DNA from: SAR202 cluster bacterium | GTDB lineage: Bacteria > Chloroflexota > Dehalococcoidia > Lucifugimonadales > GCA-2719675 | Assembly (NCBI GenBank): GCA_009392295.1 | Contig: VFGW01000006.1 | Span: 95,058-159,057 of the forward strand | Reading direction: 5' to 3' | DNA: 64,000 nucleotides | Shown: in pieces, positions 51,216-60,003 of the stretch | Layout of the letters: every line of letters starts with the position of its first letter | How positions within the stretch are numbered: the stretch's first letter is position 1 | The notes under the pieces: generated by a model | The model's input: the letters and a program-made list of their open reading frames with translations, nothing else | Databases searched by the model: none | Told to the model about the DNA's origin: nothing | Position numbers and translations under genes: made by a program

Positions 51216-52565
51216 ATGAATCACGAAAATTATACCTCTTCAATTTCATACGACAAACGTCTTTACAAACAAGACATCTTAGGATCTATAGCTCATGTGA
51301 AAATGTTATCCAAACAAAACATAATTTCCTCAAAAGAATCTGAACAAATTATCAATGGATTGAATCAAATCAAGAGTGAAATAGAGACTGAAACATTCAG
51401 TTGGAATGAAAATCTTGAAGATATCCACATGAATATCGAAAACCGATTATTCGAAATAATAGGTAAGACGGCTGGGAAATTACATACAGGTCGATCAAGA
51501 AATGATCAAGTGTCTACTGACATGCGCCTCTTTGTGAAAGAAGAAACAATAAATGTAGTTAAGGCAATAACAAAATTACAAAAATCTATACTTAAATTAT
51601 CTGAAAAACATTTAGAAATAGAATTGCCAGGATACACCCACTTACAACGTGCACAACCTATTCTGTTCTCTCACCATATGTTAGCTTACTTTGAAATGTT
51701 TTCTAGAGATACTGAGAGGTTCTTACAAACTAGAAATCGTGCAGATGTTTGTACATTAGGTAGTGGAGCTTTAGCTGGCACAACATACGATATAGACAGA
51801 GAATTTGTAGCTAAAAAACTAGGGTTTTCAAAAATATCTTCAAATAGCATGGATGCAGTCTCTGATAGAGATTTTATAATTGACTTCTGTTCTTCTGCTG
51901 CAACTTGTATGGTGCATATCTCGAGATTATCTGAAGAATTAATTATTTGGACTTCAAAAGAATTTAACTTCTTGAAATTAAATAAAAAACATACTACTGG
52001 AAGTAGCATGATGCCGCAAAAACAAAATCCTGACTATGCTGAACTTTCTAGGGGTCGTTCAGCTAGGACGATTGGCAACTTAATGTCAATATTAACGTTA
52101 CTTAAAGGTCTTCCATTAAGCTATAACAGAGACCTACAAGAAGATAAAGAACGACTATTTGATAGTCTAGATACTTTATTATCTACACTAAGTGTAATCG
52201 ATGAGATGCTTAATAAAATGAAATTGAATACAAAATCAATACAAAAAGCCGTAGAAGACCCTGAACTTTTAGCTACTGATATTGCGGATTACTTAGGTAA
52301 AAAAGGTGTTCCATTTAGAGAAGCCTATAAAATAGTAGTGGAAATTGTAAACTATTCAAATGAAAACAACATTACATTAAGAGAATTTTCCTTAAAAGAT
52401 TATCAAAATTTTTCTAATCTATTCAATGAAGATGTGCTAGAAATTTCAGCAAACTCATCAATACAATCAAGAAATATCCCTGGAGGAACATCTACCCAGC
52501 AAGTTTCTGATTCAATTAAAAAATCTAAAATAATTTTAGAGGAGACTATTGAGAAACTCACATGA
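51216..52565 (+). CDS. argH: Argininosuccinate lyase
   Basis: The 449-aa fumarase-superfamily enzyme splits argininosuccinate to arginine and fumarate. The opening ISYDKRLYKQDILGSIAHVKML is conserved. HTGRSRNDQVSTDMRL (near 90-105), PGYTHLQRAQPILFSHH (near 140-156), and the signature loop GSSMMPQKQNPDYAELSRG (near 262-280) all carry the standard active-site residues. The C terminus is slightly divergent (NIPGGTSTQQVSDSI). No other arginine gene is in the window. Its last 17 bases overlap the start of rpe. Confidence 0.96.
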   Translation: MNHENYTSSISYDKRLYKQDILGSIAHVKMLSKQNIISSKESEQIINGLNQIKSEIETETFSWNENLEDIHMNIENRLFEIIGKTAGKLHTGRSRNDQVSTDMRLFVKEETINVVKAITKLQKSILKLSEKHLEIELPGYTHLQRAQPILFSHHMLAYFEMFSRDTERFLQTRNRADVCTLGSGALAGTTYDIDREFVAKKLGFSKISSNSMDAVSDRDFIIDFCSSAATCMVHISRLSEELIIWTSKEFNFLKLNKKHTTGSSMMPQKQNPDYAELSRGRSARTIGNLMSILTLLKGLPLSYNRDLQEDKERLFDSLDTLLSTLSVIDEMLNKMKLNTKSIQKAVEDPELLATDIADYLGKKGVPFREAYKIVVEIVNYSNENNITLREFSLKDYQNFSNLFNEDVLEISANSSIQSRNIPGGTSTQQVSDSIKKSKIILEETIEKLT

Positions 52566-53232
52566 TATTAAAATTGCACCTTCAATTTTAGCAGCTGATT
52601 TTTCACAACTAGGCAAACAAGTGAAACAAGCAACTGAAGCTGGAGCAGATTCTATACATATAGACGTTATGGATGGACATTTTGTACCAAATATTTCCAT
52701 AGGATCTATGATAGTATCAAGTATCCGATCTTGGTCAGATCTACCTTTTGAAATTCACATGATGGTCTCAGAACCAGAAAAATATATTAAAGACTTTGTA
52801 GATGCTGGTGCAAATATAATTACAGTACATATCGAAGCTTGTAAAAATATATACCAAACTATTAATTACATTAAACAATTAGGTGTAAAAGCAAATATTG
52901 CCCTAAATCCTCCTACAGCTGTTTCTTCAATTGCAGAAATCATCACTGAAGTAGATGGAATCCTAGTCATGACTGTAAATCCAGGGTTTGGTGGACAGAC
53001 TTTTATAAAAAATATGATTAAAAAAGTAGGAGATGTAAATTCAATAATATCTTCAAAATCGATTCAAACCGAAATTTGTGTGGACGGAGGAATCACAGTC
53101 GAAAATGCTTCCCAAGTAGCTAGAGCCGGAGCAAAAGTATTAGTTGCAGGTTCAGCAATTTTTTCCTCAAATAATTCAATTGTTGATTCAATAAATAATA
53201 TACGAACAGCAGCACACATGGGCCTAGAATAA
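52549..53232 (+). CDS. rpe: Ribulose-phosphate 3-epimerase
   Basis: The 227-aa TIM barrel interconverts ribulose-5-phosphate and xylulose-5-phosphate. Motifs are IAPSILAADFSQL, SIHIDVMDGHFVPNIS near residue 35 (metal ligands), FEIHMMVSEPEKY, MTVNPGFGGQTFI near residue 143, CVDGGITVENA and VAGSAIF. The start is TTG at 52549 inside argH, supported by GAGGAG four bases upstream; no ATG in this frame precedes the conserved IAPSILAADF. It complements the transaldolase at 14025 in the pentose phosphate pathway. Confidence 0.96.
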   Translation: MRNSHDIKIAPSILAADFSQLGKQVKQATEAGADSIHIDVMDGHFVPNISIGSMIVSSIRSWSDLPFEIHMMVSEPEKYIKDFVDAGANIITVHIEACKNIYQTINYIKQLGVKANIALNPPTAVSSIAEIITEVDGILVMTVNPGFGGQTFIKNMIKKVGDVNSIISSKSIQTEICVDGGITVENASQVARAGAKVLVAGSAIFSSNNSIVDSINNIRTAAHMGLE

Positions 53233-53262
53233 TAAAAATATAAATCTACAACCTATATAAAA

Positions 53263-54645
53263 ATGAATCAAGATATTACAAGCTATGATCTAAACAAACT
53301 ATCAAAACTTATAAAAAACAAAATTATAAGTCCTAATGAATTGCTAGATGAATATCTAAAAAATATAAGTTCTAAAAATAAACAAATTAACGCAATTGTT
53401 ACTATATCAGAAAATGCAAAATCTGATGCTAAACAAGCTGAAAATGAAATCTGCAATGGAAAATATTTAGGCCCTTTCCACGGAATTCCATTCACAATAA
53501 AAGATTGTATAGACACAAAAAACCTTACTACAACACGTGGCTCTAACATTTTCTCAGAATATGTCCCAAAAACAGATTCAACAGTTGTTAAAAGACTTAA
53601 AAAAGCTGGAGGAATTTTATTAGGTAAAACTAATCTTCCAGAATTCGCATTTTCATGGGAAACAAATAATATAATTTTTGGAAAAACAAATCACCCGAAT
53701 AATTTTCTATTAACTCCAGGCGGATCAAGTGGTGGAGAAGCAGCTGCAATAGCAAGTAATTTTTCACCTATAGGCGTAGGTAGTGATTTAGGAGGATCTG
53801 TCAGAGAACCTGCAAACTATTGTGGTTTAATTGGGTTTAAACCTAGTCATGGTCTCATTCCTTTAACAGGACATTGGCCAGAAATGCTATTGAGATTCCA
53901 ACACATAGGACCTATAGCAAAATCAGTCAAAGATATAGACACATTCATGATAAATATCTCTGGACCAGACCAATTTGATCAATACTCTTTAGGAAAACCA
54001 AGATATCAGTCATATATAAATTCTAAATTTAAAAAACTTAAAATTGCTTGGTGTAATGATGGCCCATTTATTCCAATTGACCCTCAAATCCAAGATACAA
54101 TTGCTAAAGCTGCAAATTATATCAAAAATTGTGGCCACAGCAGTACAAAGGTATCCTTAGATTCATTACAAAAATTTAATCCTCTTGAAATCTCTAAAAT
54201 CGTCTATACTGTAGAATCTCAATTATATTTTAAAAAAATTGTATCTAATAAAATTAATTTATTATCCAAACAGATTAGCGAAAGACTAGATACACCAATA
54301 CCTAATTTAAATGATTACATTAAATCTATTAATCAAATAGAAAAATTAAGATCTTGGTTCACAAAATTTTTCTCTGAATACGATATATTATTATGTCCAA
54401 CTGGTCCTGTCACAGCACATCCTCATGAAGCACAAAACTTGAATGTCAACGGTAAACTAATACATCCAAGAAACGCTTTAAGAGATACTGTTCCCTTTAA
54501 CCTTACAGGGTTGCCAGCATTAACAATTCCATTCAATTTGCACACCAATAGCTTACCTATAGGTGTGCAAATAATTGGAGGATACATGAATGATACTACA
54601 GTTTTGAAAACTGCAGAAATTCTAGAAAGTCATACAAAAATATGA
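53263..54645 (+). CDS. Amidase (amidase signature family)
   Basis: The 460-aa enzyme has the Ser-cisSer-Lys triad of the amidase signature family: Lys80 in GIPFTIKDCID, the cis-serine in TPGGSSGGEAAAIAS near residue 155, and the nucleophile serine in GVGSDLGGSVREPANYCGLIGFKPSHG near residue 178. The usual GTDxGGSIR is GSDLGGSVR here. It is not GatA by context, with no gatB or gatC nearby. It probably hydrolyses a small amide or nitrile-derived compound. Its stop overlaps the next start (ATGA), so it is coupled with the thioesterase. Confidence 0.9.
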   Translation: MNQDITSYDLNKLSKLIKNKIISPNELLDEYLKNISSKNKQINAIVTISENAKSDAKQAENEICNGKYLGPFHGIPFTIKDCIDTKNLTTTRGSNIFSEYVPKTDSTVVKRLKKAGGILLGKTNLPEFAFSWETNNIIFGKTNHPNNFLLTPGGSSGGEAAAIASNFSPIGVGSDLGGSVREPANYCGLIGFKPSHGLIPLTGHWPEMLLRFQHIGPIAKSVKDIDTFMINISGPDQFDQYSLGKPRYQSYINSKFKKLKIAWCNDGPFIPIDPQIQDTIAKAANYIKNCGHSSTKVSLDSLQKFNPLEISKIVYTVESQLYFKKIVSNKINLLSKQISERLDTPIPNLNDYIKSINQIEKLRSWFTKFFSEYDILLCPTGPVTAHPHEAQNLNVNGKLIHPRNALRDTVPFNLTGLPALTIPFNLHTNSLPIGVQIIGGYMNDTTVLKTAEILESHTKI

Positions 54646-55157
54646 AAAAAAATATACCTTTTAAAGTCACAGATAATATTTTAAATGATAACACTGATTA
54701 TCAACTTTGTTACGCTTGCGGTGCAAACAATACACATGGGCTAAAGTTAAAATTTAAATATGAAAAAGAAGAAATGAGTACAGATTATACAGCCTCAGAA
54801 TGTCACCAAGGGTTCCCAAACCATCTCCATGGAGGTATTACAAGTACAATTTTAGATGAAGTGATGAGTCGAGTTTGTTTACTTTATGGCAAATGGGGTA
54901 TGACAGCAAGCATGTCCATTAAATACATTAAGCCAATCACTATAGGAACTAAAATTAGAGCAACTGCAAAAGCAATTCGTCAAAACAGAAAATTAATTGA
55001 AGTTTCTGGAAAAATATATCTCCCAAACGATTCTATAGCAATAGAATCATCAGCTATATTTTTATTTATACATAGTGAAAAATTATTAAACATGAGTAAA
55101 AACTTTCCACAACTTTCAGCATCTTGGAAAAGTTTATATGATGAAAATATAAAATAA
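54642..55157 (+). CDS. Hotdog-fold thioesterase (PaaI-like)
   Basis: The 171-aa protein has the start YQLCYACGANNTHGLKLKF near residues 20-38. The conserved CxxCGxxNxxGL motif is found in a hotdog subfamily. The helix motif HLHGGITSTILDEVMSRV near residues 66-83 and MSIKYIKPITIGTKIRATAKAIRQNRKLIEVSGKI follow. Such proteins hydrolyse acyl-CoA thioesters, often of aromatic or medium-chain acids. It is translationally coupled to the amidase, so the two may act in one degradation route. Its stop lies four bases from the convergent amidohydrolase. Confidence 0.85.
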   Translation: MKKNIPFKVTDNILNDNTDYQLCYACGANNTHGLKLKFKYEKEEMSTDYTASECHQGFPNHLHGGITSTILDEVMSRVCLLYGKWGMTASMSIKYIKPITIGTKIRATAKAIRQNRKLIEVSGKIYLPNDSIAIESSAIFLFIHSEKLLNMSKNFPQLSASWKSLYDENIK

Positions 55158-55160
55158 TTT

Positions 55161-56003
55161 CTAAGAATTAAAAAACAAATCCCTAGCAGTTTCAGATAAT
55201 ATTTGGTTCCTTTGGGTTGCAGATAGAAAAGTACACTCATCCTTGATAATTGAGATAGAATCCTCATATGTTTCATTTACAATTTGGAACGGATAATCAC
55301 TTCCCCACATTAAACGATCTGCTGAAAAAGCTTTAGACAAGCTTTCAATACTTAACAATAAAGACTCAACACTAAATTTTGGATTTGCAATTGAATTAAA
55401 TCCTGAAATTTTCAAATAAACATTCTTCTTAGAAGATATTTCACATAATAAATCAAGGGATTTTTGAAAATTATTTTTTTGATTAAATATATTTCCAATA
55501 TTTTCAATTACAACAGGAACTTTAGGGTATGTTTGAAAAAAACTTTTAAATTGATCTAAATCATTCGGATCTGCAAAAATAGAAATGATACATTCTTTTT
55601 TTTCTGCTTCATTAAACATTAAATCCAAATTATTTTTTTGGAAATATTGATTCTCTAAATCAGTATTAACAATTAAACGAAAAGCATTGATACCTAATTT
55701 TAAATAATAATCAATTTCTTGTATTAATTTAGAGTTAGAGCTTTTAGTATCAACACAAACAACAGCTTTAAACAATTCAGGGAATCTAAAAACTTGTTCA
55801 ACAATATAAGTATTATCCGTGAAATATTGAGGAGCTTGAATTAAAATATATTTTTCAATCCCAGAAGGTCTTCCATTTCTAAGTAACAATTCAGGAGGTG
55901 AAAATTCAATTTTCTCAGACGATAAAATATAGTCATTTGAAATTGCAGGATATTTCGCATAATCATTGGACCAAACGAATGCATGCGAGTCAATATATTT
56001 CAT
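55161..56003 (-). CDS. Amidohydrolase-2 family TIM-barrel protein with altered metal motif
   Basis: The 280-aa protein fits the amidohydrolase-2 (lactonase/decarboxylase-type) barrels. It opens with MKYIDSHAFVWSNDYAKYP, has VVCVDTKS and VVIENIGNIF strands, KISGFNSI, and the hallmark DRLMWGSDYPFQI near residue 242, whose aspartate is a metal or catalytic ligand. The usual first motif HxH is HAF here: the second histidine is phenylalanine. This may mean a metal-free or changed-metal enzyme. It is the last gene of the DUF1501-DUF1800-NHL operon, 20 nt after the NHL gene. Confidence 0.82.
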   Translation of the reverse strand: MKYIDSHAFVWSNDYAKYPAISNDYILSSEKIEFSPPELLLRNGRPSGIEKYILIQAPQYFTDNTYIVEQVFRFPELFKAVVCVDTKSSNSKLIQEIDYYLKLGINAFRLIVNTDLENQYFQKNNLDLMFNEAEKKECIISIFADPNDLDQFKSFFQTYPKVPVVIENIGNIFNQKNNFQKSLDLLCEISSKKNVYLKISGFNSIANPKFSVESLLLSIESLSKAFSADRLMWGSDYPFQIVNETYEDSISIIKDECTFLSATQRNQILSETARDLFFNS

Positions 56004-56023
56004 TTAATTCTCTTGATAAATAT

Positions 56024-57007
56024 TTATTCATAAATTTGACATCTATGTCGTCTTAATTCTGTAACATATAATCTATCAAAATTATCTATAGCTAAGTCAG
56101 TAATTCCCCAAAATAACGGCTCGCTTTGGGAAGATTCATGGTAAGGAGTTTGCAAATGCTCTGGAAGACTTGGAATCAAATTGGATATCTCACGAGTATC
56201 ACGTTCATCAACATTTGATTCAAAAAATTCTGTTGTCCACCCAGTAGTTAATGTTGATTGACCTCTCTCACTTGAAACATATACACCTTCCTTATCTAAC
56301 ACAACTACCCTCTCATTTCCCCAATCAGATATGTATATATTAAAATTGGAATCAACAGCCACATCCGAAGGCCTGATCAATTCTTCTTTTCCTCTACCTG
56401 TAGTACCTAAAGAAAAAACAAATTCTCCATCTTGTGTGAATTTCTGAACTCTATCATTACGCCAGTCAGCAACATATATATTATCTGAATTATCTACGCA
56501 TATACCCCAAGGCAAATTAAATTCCGAAGGATTATTTCCAAATTCACCCCATGAAAAAATAAATTCTCCATCTTTAGAGAATTTCTGAACTCGATTGTTG
56601 TACTGATCAACGACATAAATATTGTCCTTTGAGTCAATAGTGAGACCAGACGGACCATTAAATTCTCCCTGATTGCTCCCAGCCTTACCCCACTGATCTA
56701 TAAAATTACCTTCAACATCATAAATAAATATAGCATTTTCAACTTCATCTGTAATATAAAGACGGTCATTTGAATCAAACTCAAGATCAGTCGGAGTATT
56801 TAATTTTTTATCCCCAGGTTTATTCCCATACCAAGTTGCAAATTCAGTTAAAAAATCTTCATCAAATGTCTGTACTGTAACTCGATTTAAGCCACTATTT
56901 AACATGAACATGTCTCCAGATGAGCTGAACGCACAACTGTTAGGATTAAAAAATCCTCGACCTTGCCCAACATTACTTATCATTCCAATGGTTTTGATAT
57001 ATTTCAT
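56024..57007 (-). CDS. NHL-repeat beta-propeller protein
   Basis: The 327-aa protein contains at least five NHL repeats of about 45 residues, each with a variation of the pattern DNIYVxDxxNxRVQKFxxDGEF (for example near residues 75, 122, 169 and 216). They would form a six-bladed propeller. There is no signal peptide, although many NHL proteins of this type are secreted. It probably serves as a binding scaffold or as a lactonase-like enzyme; no catalytic residues are evident. It is in a leftward operon with DUF1800 (20 nt upstream) and the amidohydrolase (20 nt downstream). Confidence 0.88.
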   Translation of the reverse strand: MKYIKTIGMISNVGQGRGFFNPNSCAFSSSGDMFMLNSGLNRVTVQTFDEDFLTEFATWYGNKPGDKKLNTPTDLEFDSNDRLYITDEVENAIFIYDVEGNFIDQWGKAGSNQGEFNGPSGLTIDSKDNIYVVDQYNNRVQKFSKDGEFIFSWGEFGNNPSEFNLPWGICVDNSDNIYVADWRNDRVQKFTQDGEFVFSLGTTGRGKEELIRPSDVAVDSNFNIYISDWGNERVVVLDKEGVYVSSERGQSTLTTGWTTEFFESNVDERDTREISNLIPSLPEHLQTPYHESSQSEPLFWGITDLAIDNFDRLYVTELRRHRCQIYE

Positions 57008-57027
57008 TAAATAAAATCCTAATATTA

Positions 57028-58443
57028 TTATGCCATTTGGTACTCTGGAGTAATTGAAATCAAACTAAATAACTCCGCTATAAATTCCTGAGGCAATTGA
57101 CTAATATCAATTTGTTTAGAATTAAGATCTAAATCAATACATTTTCTTTCTATATGTTTCAATAAAGATTCTTTGGTTTTGGATTCCAAATTCACATAAC
57201 CTATAAGACTTGTACATCTATCAATCAAATCCTGAGAAGAAATATTTTGGTTATGACCTATAAAAGAATCAAGTAATTTCTTAATTCCGGGCTGTGAAGA
57301 ATCTCTAAATTCCTTAGCAACAAAATTAACTCTTTCGACCAAAGAACCACTATCAATCCATTCTTCAGCTTCATGCCATCCTTCAACCGAAGGAGGGCGT
57401 AATAAACCTTGCCCCATAAAATTAGTAGTATCTAACTTTGACGTGATTGCTGGTGAAGGAGTGGATATACTTTCGGAAATTCGCAAAGCACCTACCACTA
57501 ATTCAACAGGATTTCTTACCCTACAATTTTCTGTAGCTAAAGACTTAAAATAATCAGAAGAAAATAATGCTCTCATTACAGATCTAATCTGATATCCACT
57601 TTCATAATAATTTCTTACCATTTCAGAAATTACATCTGCACCTTTTAAATCAACTTTATCACAAGCAAAAAACTGAAATAATCTTTGGCAAATGAAACGT
57701 GCAGTAGCTGGCTGTCGTACTATAATATCAATAATATCTTCACCATTAAACTTGCCTTTTTCACCTAAAAATGTCTTTTCACCATGATCATGTTCATGAT
57801 CCCTATATTCAAAATGCCAAGCTATTCGTCCAAAAGGAGAAAATGAATCTTTAATTGCTTTAACTCGCATATATTCCATGTTATAGATCGTCCAACCAGT
57901 AAAAGCTCTAGAGCATTCTTTTACATCTTCTTCATTGTAATTACCAACTCCCATTGCAAATAATTCTAATAATTCACGACCGTAATTTTCATTCACATTG
58001 CCAGAAACATTTTCATTGTTATCCAACCAAAAAATCATTGCTGGATCTTTTGACAATTCTAATAACAAATCTTTAAAACTGCCAAAAGCAAACCTTCTAA
58101 AAGTATCTATTTGATTTAATTGACTTCTAGCTTGATTACCTTTTGAATACGCTACTGCAAATAAACCATGGAAAAACAATGTCAATTTTTCTTCTAGTGG
58201 ATTTTTTGTAGTAACCATTCTATACATCCAGTCTGAAGCTCCTGTCCCAGGGCCTTCATCTAAAGATCCATTCATTCTCAAAATTATATCCTGAGGCATT
58301 ACTTCTGGATCACCTGGATTCAGTAAAAATTCCAAATTATCAGTATATGAATTCTTACAACGGGCTAGTAACTCAGGTTCAGTTTCACCAAATCCAGCAT
58401 TTCTAATTAGGTGAGCCATTAATTCAATTTCTGGTTTACTCAT
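57028..58443 (-). CDS. DUF1800 domain protein
   Basis: The 471-aa protein shows the DUF1800 hallmarks: AHLIRNAGFGETEPEL near residues 10-25, MTLFFHGLFAV-like EEKLTLFFHGLFAVAYSKG near residues 80-98, and NENYGRELLELFAMGVGNYNEEDVKE near residues 145-170. AFTGWTIYN, FLGEKGKFNGEDIIDIIVRQPATARFICQRLFQFF near residues 222-256, and PSVEGWHEAEEW follow. DUF1800 genes nearly always pair with DUF1501 genes, as here (33 nt apart), but their biochemical role is unknown. No signal peptide is evident, unlike many relatives. Confidence 0.92.
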   Translation of the reverse strand: MSKPEIELMAHLIRNAGFGETEPELLARCKNSYTDNLEFLLNPGDPEVMPQDIILRMNGSLDEGPGTGASDWMYRMVTTKNPLEEKLTLFFHGLFAVAYSKGNQARSQLNQIDTFRRFAFGSFKDLLLELSKDPAMIFWLDNNENVSGNVNENYGRELLELFAMGVGNYNEEDVKECSRAFTGWTIYNMEYMRVKAIKDSFSPFGRIAWHFEYRDHEHDHGEKTFLGEKGKFNGEDIIDIIVRQPATARFICQRLFQFFACDKVDLKGADVISEMVRNYYESGYQIRSVMRALFSSDYFKSLATENCRVRNPVELVVGALRISESISTPSPAITSKLDTTNFMGQGLLRPPSVEGWHEAEEWIDSGSLVERVNFVAKEFRDSSQPGIKKLLDSFIGHNQNISSQDLIDRCTSLIGYVNLESKTKESLLKHIERKCIDLDLNSKQIDISQLPQEFIAELFSLISITPEYQMA

Positions 58444-58476
58444 TAAAATACTCCAAGTTTATAATTAAAAGAATCC

Positions 58477-59616
58477 TTATTTAAAAAGATCAAATTTTTC
58501 AAACCTACCATTTACAATTTCCGCAGCGTCTAAGTCAAACCATTGTTCTAGAATAGATGTATATGTCATTCTAAAATCATTATTAAAATGTAAATCACCT
58601 TCTAATTGTTGATCTTCTTCCAAAGAAGGAAATTCACCATAATGACCACCGTTAACTGAGTCTCCAATCAAAAATGCTACTCCACCCGAACCATGATCTG
58701 TACCTGAACCATTATCTTTTATCCTTCTACCAAATTCTGAATATATAAAAATTGTAGTCTCAGATTGCCTATTGTGTTCAACAAGATCATCATAAAAATC
58801 TCCCACAGCACCACCAACTTCTGACCACAACAAATCGTGTTTGAAAATTTCTCCTGAATGTGTATCAAAAGAACCATGTTGTGTGAAATATATTTGAGTA
58901 CCTAAATCAGCAAACATAACTTGAGCAGCACTTTTCAAAGCATTCGCTATAGGGTTTTCAGCATATTCAACAGTAGATGAATATAATTCTGGAGCTTTTC
59001 TTAAAATATCTGCTCCTTTTAAAGCATCTAATCCTGTTTGTCCTAAGAAATCCATGACTGCATCTTTACCTTGTATACCGCCATACATTTTTGAAAATGA
59101 ATCCAATGCATATTCCCTCATCTTTAAATCTTCAATATCAGTCATAATTCCATAAGTCGACAAATCTCCAACAGACGCAATAGGAATTCCTCTGCATTGC
59201 AAAGCTCTAGGTAAACCTCTACCAAAATTCACTGCTTTTGCTGGATTCTCAGAAGTTGGATCAAGATCTCTAACTGTTCTACCTAACCAGCCTTCAGTTC
59301 CAATATCTTCCGGCAAAGCAGTATGCCAAATATCCATCGATCTAAAGTGAGATCTATTTGGATTTGGATATCCAATTCCATGAATGATTGCAACTTTACC
59401 TTGATCCCATAATCTCTTAATTGGTTCCATATGAGTTCTGAAACCGATATTACTATCTATTGGAATTACATCTTCAGGTTTAATTGAAACTGAGGGACGA
59501 AAGTCATAATACAAATCATTGTTATAAGGTACCACTGTATTAAGGTAGTCATTACCACCAGATAATTGAACAATTACTAATTTTTTCTCTTTAGTTCGTG
59601 ATTTTGCTAAAGTCAT
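58477..59616 (-). CDS. DUF1501 domain protein (sulfatase/alkaline-phosphatase-like fold)
   Basis: The 379-aa protein opens KLVIVQLSGGNDYLNTVVPYNN. It has IHGIGYPNPNRSHFRSMDIWHTA near residues 75-98 (conserved RSHF), YFTQHGSFDTHSGE near residues 232-245 and FIYSEFGRRIKDNGSGTDHGSGG near residues 290-313. These are standard DUF1501 motifs related to the alkaline phosphatase superfamily. Most DUF1501 proteins carry a Tat signal; here only nine residues precede the first core strand, so this one should remain in the cytoplasm. It is the first gene of the four-gene leftward operon. The function of the DUF1501-DUF1800 pair is not known. Confidence 0.92.
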   Translation of the reverse strand: MTLAKSRTKEKKLVIVQLSGGNDYLNTVVPYNNDLYYDFRPSVSIKPEDVIPIDSNIGFRTHMEPIKRLWDQGKVAIIHGIGYPNPNRSHFRSMDIWHTALPEDIGTEGWLGRTVRDLDPTSENPAKAVNFGRGLPRALQCRGIPIASVGDLSTYGIMTDIEDLKMREYALDSFSKMYGGIQGKDAVMDFLGQTGLDALKGADILRKAPELYSSTVEYAENPIANALKSAAQVMFADLGTQIYFTQHGSFDTHSGEIFKHDLLWSEVGGAVGDFYDDLVEHNRQSETTIFIYSEFGRRIKDNGSGTDHGSGGVAFLIGDSVNGGHYGEFPSLEEDQQLEGDLHFNNDFRMTYTSILEQWFDLDAAEIVNGRFEKFDLFK

Positions 59617-59746
59617 AATAATTTAACTCCAAAAATTATTTAATAAAGATAAGGAAATTTTATATTAAGAACTTAATTAGTCAATAGAAGATATATATAA
59701 ATTTTTGAACTTTTAATATATTAACTATGTATTATATGCTTCAAAC

Positions 59747-59776
59747 TTGACAGTACTATGATCTGATGAATAACAT
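59747..59776 (+). promoter_or_regulatory. Sigma70-type promoter for the tRNA-Phe/tRNA-Gly unit
   Basis: A perfect TTGACA (59747-59752) is followed after 18 nt by TAACAT (59771-59776), and tRNA-Phe begins 9 nt later at 59785. Spacing and position fit a strong tRNA promoter. Confidence 0.7.
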
Positions 59777-59784
59777 AAGTATGG

Positions 59785-59857
59785 GCCGAGATAGCTCAGT
59801 CGGTAGAGCACTGCGCTGAAAACGCAGGTGTCGCCAGTTCGATTCTGGCTCTCGGCA
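59785..59857 (+). tRNA. tRNA-Phe (GAA)
   Basis: The 73-nt cloverleaf has acceptor arms GCCGAGA/TCTCGGC and discriminator A. The D arm is GCTC/GAGC and the anticodon arm is CTGCG-CTGAAAA-CGCAG, with anticodon GAA at 59818-59820. The T arm with GTTCGATTC is intact. CCA is not encoded (CTT follows). Confidence 0.96.
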
Positions 59858-59869
59858 CTTTTTATGTGA

Positions 59870-59944
59870 GCGGAAGTAGTTCAGTGGTAGAACAACGCCT
59901 TGCCAAGGCGTAGGTCGAGGGTTCGAATCCCTTCTTCCGCTCCA
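59870..59944 (+). tRNA. tRNA-Gly (GCC)
   Basis: The acceptor arms are GCGGAAG/CTTCCGC with discriminator T. The anticodon loop TTGCCAA gives GCC at 59902-59904, and the T loop is GGTTCGAATCC. The 3' CCA is encoded (59942-59944). It lies 12 nt after tRNA-Phe, probably on the same precursor. Confidence 0.96.
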
Positions 59945-60003
59945 AAATTGACTATTTCCCAAAGCTACCAAATCACAAAATATACATATATGCAGGTTAT
60001 TAA

